Assembly (NCBI GenBank): GCA_037576215.1
Contig: JBANDB010000019.1
Span: forward strand, 875,501 to 939,500
DNA length: 64,000 bases
DNA from: Armillaria gallica
Lineage: Eukaryota; Basidiomycota; Agaricomycetes; Agaricales; Physalacriaceae
Reading direction: 5' to 3'
Shown: piece by piece, positions 59,633 through 64,000 of the stretch
Layout of the letters: each line of letters opens with the position of its first letter
How positions within the stretch are numbered: the first letter of the stretch is position 1
Notes under the pieces: model-generated
Told to the model about the DNA's origin: nothing
Seen by the model: only the letters and a program-made list of their open reading frames with translations
Database searches by the model: none
Made by a program: the position numbers and the translations under genes

Positions 59633-60361
59633 TCATATCAAACTATACAGGGTGATGTGGGTGCGACCGGCCTTAAGTCTCCCTAGGTCTGTCATAGATA
59701 AGTCTATGTTTTCTAACATTCCATTGTTCATCTGGCTATCATACTGATAAGAACTCATAGGTAAGAAAAATCTTACAGTAAAATGACTCCCTGTGTAGTA
59801 GATGACACATGCAAGACAGTAGAACACATTCCCGCCTAACAATGGTGTACAAAGTTCTAATGATATTCTCGTCGTCTCAGCACACTCACCATACAATTGT
59901 AGATAGATTAGAGGAGGAGGACTCGCAAAGACCGCACCTGTTGACATATAACCACTGCAAGAAGCGGTGTGACCTTCCCTCTCTTCTCTCAAAGCTTCCA
60001 CAATTCGGTGGCTCGAATGAAGAGCATAGCCATTCAGACAGGCGTACAACCATTGCTGTGTCGACCCCGAAGTTTTGCTACCCTGCATATTATCCGCATC
60101 CCTCCACGCATGTGGGCCGCAGATTCCCATGAAGGTCGAAGCAGCCTGCACAACCAGCCTGTTACAGCCTTGACTGCAGTAGCAAACCGGTACGACGCTG
60201 TTTTTAGCCGGGTCTGTCAGACAATCTAAAATGTCCGTCACAGCTATCATCTCCTCTCCATATCGCGGGAAAAGCTCCTGGGACTGTCTCGTTAACAAGT
60301 CCCGGATGATGTTTCTCATCGCATTCATATGCAAGTTACTGGTACGAGTCTGCTCAAACAT
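59633..60361 (-). CDS. Ulp1/USP-like ORF of basidiomycete mobile-element type
   Basis: The 242-codon frame is open throughout. Its N-terminal half has the helical segment NAMRNIIRDLLTRQSQELFP and a Cys-rich VPVCYCSQGCNR. The C-terminal half has YCLACVIYYTGSHFTVRFFL, then SSYQYDSQMNNGMLENIDLS and LYSLI. This recalls the C-terminal papain-fold module found in many basidiomycete element-encoded proteins, where a GSxHFTxR box carries the catalytic His and a WxYDG-like segment follows. The matching Cys motif would lie upstream in a longer protein, so this is likely a C-terminal piece. It sits 145 bp past the 3' end of the Helitron helicase on the same strand and may travel with it. Confidence 0.4.
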   Translation of the reverse strand: MFEQTRTSNLHMNAMRNIIRDLLTRQSQELFPRYGEEMIAVTDILDCLTDPAKNSVVPVCYCSQGCNRLVVQAASTFMGICGPHAWRDADNMQGSKTSGSTQQWLYACLNGYALHSSHRIVEALREEREGHTASCSGYMSTGAVFASPPPLIYLQLYGECAETTRISLELCTPLLGGNVFYCLACVIYYTGSHFTVRFFLPMSSYQYDSQMNNGMLENIDLSMTDLGRLKAGRTHITLYSLI

Positions 60362-60505
60362 ATTGATATCAAAACATCATGTTAATAAATCACTGAATGC
60401 TGAATTCCTCTTAAACTTTTGCCGCCACATAGATGGGGACGAATGGAACAGATAGTAAAGTCCCATACATATAACATCATATGCACAAGACCAATTCTGA
60501 GCATC

Positions 60506-63500
60506 CTAGCTACAACCGAATGAAGGAACTGACGACAATCTTTGTCCGTTCTCAACAGCTCTCCTTTTCTCTGGTGCGTCCATAGTTTTCAGACCTATTT
60601 CAGATGAAATGCATCTCCTTTTTGCCTGGCTCTTAGGACGGTCTTCCGGTGATTGAGACAGCTTACGTTGACGCTTACATGGCCCCATATCCTTATCCTG
60701 GTTTTCTTGTTTCCTTTTCGTTATTTCTTTCAAGCCATAATCTACAGGATAAGGATTCTCTTGAACAGGAAAATTTTTCATAGATCCCCGCTGAAACCCG
60801 TGAGTAATCAAGCTGTTCCACGCAATATCTCCGATTTTACTCATCTCATCAACAAGATCCGGTGGCAACGGCTTGTTAAGGTCTTTCAATCTAGCTCTGC
60901 TAGCAAGATATAAGTCTCCACGTCGAGTTGCACGTGAAGCAGCAATGTAAGTGGCAAATCCTCCTTCATCAATATACGCAATCACGCTCGTCATTGTCTG
61001 TCCCTGTGCGACTTGGCCCATACAGGCAAATCCTCCCTGAAACGGCATCTGCTCACGACTTATGGACACGTTTACTGTCTTTCCCTGCGCGTTAACGATC
61101 TGCTGCTTAAACGACCAAGTCACCGACATAATTGGAAAGCAACACCGTGGCAATCCCGGCAATTCGACATTGGAAGAGGGAAACTCAGCAACGGCATATT
61201 TTGCATAAACATATCCGTATTGGTCCTTTTCTGTCTCCATGTGGCGAAGGAATCCTTGTGCACCATTTGTGATCTTTAGATCTGTTGAGATACTGTTTGA
61301 ACGCAAAATTACAGGCATCCCTATATAATAAGACAGGCATCCAGGTAATGCCCCTTTATTCATCAAACTCGATACATCCCGATCCAAGAGATCTCCACGG
61401 TATTCCTCAGGAACCAAGTGACCGTGAATCTTGTCTAAAGCACAGCAAGTTATCAACTTCTTCCCTTCAGAATTACTCTTTGCCTTATAGCAGTTTATAG
61501 AGTGGCGCAACAAGTTTGTTCGGATAACCGCTACGGCTTCTACTCCTTCCATATCAATTCCTTGTGGTTCTTCAGTTGACTTTATCACCCTGGTATTAAA
61601 CAATTCGACGTCCTCTGGAGTACAATGCCATAAACGCAAACGCTGTACTGCAGCCCCATACTCTGGATCCTTCTCCATACATTTCTGCTCTTTCAAACAT
61701 ACTGCGTCTGTCAAGGAATTCCAGATCATACGTCCAAGGCGCTTATTTAAGTTACAGTCGTCAATCGGAGTTTGTTCCTTCACTCTGGAATAGACGGGAG
61801 AACCTCGTATGGGGGGAAATTGATATAGATCACCGGTAAAGATTACTATCATTCCTCCAAACCACCAATGAGGTCTCTCCTTAGCGAATCAACAACGTGC
61901 ATCTATCTCTGGCAATATAGCTTGATCTAATAGAGACACCTCATCTATCACCAATACCTCAACGTCTTTGAAATTCTGATGAAGTTTGTTCCGACTTGTT
62001 ACAGACAACGATGTTGTGAAGGCATCTCTCCCATCCATTGTCTGTGTACTGTGCTGCGAGAGTTTGTCTGGAACCTTCAAACTGAACGCTTTATGAACGG
62101 TCATGCCATCATTGATAGCGGCTGCAGAACCTGTCGGTGCAAGGAACCATAATGCATGTTTGTCCCCACAATGCTCCATTACGGACATTAATGCCCTAAT
62201 GACATGTGTTTTTCCCGTGCCTCCTGGACCAGTTAAGAACATGCGTATTGGATACAGTTCAGGGCCATTGCTAATTTCCAACGAACTTGCAACTTTCCGG
62301 CAGAGGTACGTCTTCGTCACAATTCTGAATGCAATATCCTGTTCGTGGTTCTGCTTGAACTGCTTAGAAGTCTGAGACACGAGCTGATCTATGTCAGTGC
62401 ATTCCGAAGTATCTGCCAAGGTCTCACAAACTGGACGATTTGAGAACCGGTTCACGAAGGTCTTTATCAGTTGCAGTTTCTGGAACTTCAGGAGCGAACT
62501 GATGTGAAGCATCTGCGGCATTCAACCTAGAGGTATTTATAGCACTCTCACGATTTTTAATCTCGGCCTGCCATCTTTCTATGAGCAAACTCGTGATCTT
62601 CATACCATTGAAGGTGGTTTCCCGATTTGTGTCAGATTTTTCAGTGGGACGGAACCAGTTTGACTCTGTTAATCGGAGCAGATCGTGAATAGCTTTAACT
62701 TCCCCGGAAACATCCATCCCGTCGGGCTCTGGTAATTCAAGCAAGTCATCCAGATTTTCACCAAAAACCTTTTCTAATAAAGCAGATTCTTTGAGCATCG
62801 CTCGGCGCTTCCTCATAGATTTGGCCTCGCGTTCATCTTCGCACTCGTGCAACACCTCCCAATTACACATGCATTGTTTGGCCCGTGTTGAAAAGACGTA
62901 GGAATCGAAAGTCTCAGAAACGGAAGCTCCCTCTACAATGAGTGGACTGTTTTTATGGAAAGGCTTGAAGTGAGCATAAATGCCTTATAGCATTCATCAT
63001 GGATGCGAGGTAGACGATGTCCAACCATTTTAAAAACAACCTTGCTCATGTAGCTGTCCTCATTGGCCGTTGTATGTTCGGCAATTTCATGGGTGTCAAA
63101 CAGTCCAAAGTCACTCAAAAATGGGTACTGTCTCATCTTGTCAATTCTTTCTCCTGTCATGTACTCTGACAGTACTCCACTGTCTTTAGTTCCCTTTTGA
63201 ACTACCTTAAACCTGGAAACGAAATCATAAAAAGAGACAGCTCCTAGCTCCATACTTCAGTTCAAATACTCTTCCAACTGAGAGTGATGATCTAATATTC
63301 CTCGCCGGTTGATTCGCACTGCATGAAAGGTCGCCTCTGCTTCCTCATCGTCTGTATCATCTCGATTGTACAGCCACCTGCGCTTAACGTACTGCATCAG
63401 CATTCCTGACATCATTGGGACGGTTTTATGAGAACAAAAGACCTCGCGTTGTCCTCTGACAATTTTGGCAGCTTGCTGTGCATGTACTTGATGTTGCTTT

Positions 63501-63660
63501 GCTAGCTGGGACAGACACTTGTGCAAGACAGTTCGAGCTTCTATATGGGTGTAATAGCGTGTAAAAAATCAGGTGGGCGCAAGTTGAATTTGTCTGGTAG
63601 CAAGTTACTTTTAAAGTACGCAAGTTCGTCTCCCCCTACAAGTCAAGTCGTTTTCAATGG
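60506..63660 (-). pseudogene. Helitron C-terminal half: PIF1-type helicase, no Rep domain
   Basis: The helicase half of a fungal Helitron transposase unwinds DNA for rolling-circle transposition. From the N-terminal side: FKSNLLPDKFNLRPPDFF, a lost T in a poly-T run (about 63563), YYTHIEARTVLHKC, then MMSGMLMQYVKRRWLYN (cf. the SYLMxWGD region) and LEEYLN. A TGA at 63257 precedes SMELGAVSFYDFVSRF. A frameshift near 62972 interrupts LFKPF-type sequence, and another lies at about 62430-62520. Next are Walker A GPGGTGKTHVIRAL (about 62225), Walker B VLVIDEVSLLDQ (about 61950), a TGA at 61889 (C*FAKERP), then FTGDLYQFPPIRG and a helicase C-terminal region with GFACMGQVAQGQT and AASRATRRGDLYL. The last 100 residues are basic (KRKQENQDKDM, CKRQRKLS) and may be a nuclear signal. 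No Rep sequence lies upstream; the fragment ends near 63660. Confidence 0.8.
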
Positions 63661-63664
63661 AAAT

Positions 63665-64000
63665 ATACTTGCCGGCGCTTGTTACTACCAGTAACAACAC
63701 TAACACCAACACCATAGATGTCAGGATAGGGTCCGGGGACCGGTTTCGGGACAGGAGTCACAGACTGTCGTCGGAGTCAGGACGATGTGGCTCATTGGGA
63801 CGGTATTATTTCAGCGCTTAAAACGAGTCTTTCCTCCGTGCGTGGTCGGAACTGCTTCAGCTAATTCATCTGATTTACCTATTTCAGAGTTCTTCATCTC
63901 CGTTTCAAGCGACGAATTCATATTCATTTCCCTTTGGTGTCTGGTCTTTAATTTGGAGATTCCTTAGTGATGGGCTATCCTTGTGGCTTCGAACTCAAGG
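63665..64000. other. No recognisable gene
   Basis: This lies upstream of the Helitron helicase remnant. It includes a short ACAACACTAACACCAACACC repeat near 63690 but no known motif. The window ends here. Confidence 0.4.

Noticed and set aside
1..64000. CRISPR arrays, bacterial operons or rRNA genes
   Set aside because: No regularly spaced direct repeats, no clustered ribosome-binding sites and no rRNA core sequence were seen. Introns and protein families are fungal.

Overview
This window looks like gene-poor, transposon-rich nuclear DNA from a filamentous basidiomycete, most likely an agaricomycete. The evidence is short introns (about 45-60 bp, GT...AG), protein families expanded in Agaricomycetes (OrsD-type zinc-finger proteins, F-box proteins with an SDLDxYV motif, a DUF6699-like fragment, extracellular intradiol dioxygenase, GH35, microsomal P450), and fungal-type Helitrons. 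No bacterial or organellar genes, rRNA genes or CRISPR arrays were seen. Only the genes at 56.8-59.4 kb look largely intact. Most other recognisable coding DNA is broken by TGA codons, frameshifts or truncation.

Layout. 0-5 kb: no recognisable gene, but a cluster of GTGTTT/AAACAC motifs with a perfect 30-bp palindrome. 5.1-23.6 kb: AT-rich DNA between two LTR-like repeats of about 1.3 kb in opposite orientation. Inside lie a DOT1-type histone methyltransferase copy split by a 1600-bp hAT-like element with an exact 8-bp target duplication, and the Rep half of a Helitron. 24.9-29.4 kb: a multi-exon OrsD zinc-finger protein (minus strand) with a putative tyrosine-recombinase-like C-terminus. 29.7-39.2 kb: two non-overlapping fragments of the translation regulator GCN1, an intron-rich unknown gene, a DUF6699-like fragment and a dispersed exon-intron repeat. 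41.8-43.3 kb: an intradiol dioxygenase pseudogene. 45.0-48.7 kb: a second, diverged OrsD gene (plus strand). 49.4-50.0 kb: a foldback element with 228-bp arms. 50.5-51.7 kb: a P450 pseudogene without its heme-binding end. 52.6-53.4 kb: unknown coding DNA followed by a 150-bp tandem exon-intron repeat. 54.7-56.35 kb: a broken GH35 beta-galactosidase. 56.8-59.45 kb: an F-box gene and a well-preserved five-exon gene of unknown function. 59.6-63.66 kb: a Ulp1-like ORF and the PIF1-helicase half of a Helitron.

The genes do not form a pathway. The window reads as a dump of mobile elements and duplicated host-gene pieces. Many in-frame stops are TGA, several at positions where the family has arginine, which suggests CGA to TGA change by CpG deamination or RIP-like mutation. 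Best leads: the DOT1/hAT insertion, whose reading frame is restored exactly when the element and one target-site copy are removed; the paired OrsD genes with a recombinase-like C-terminus; and the foldback element. Family assignments come from motif recognition, not from database searches.
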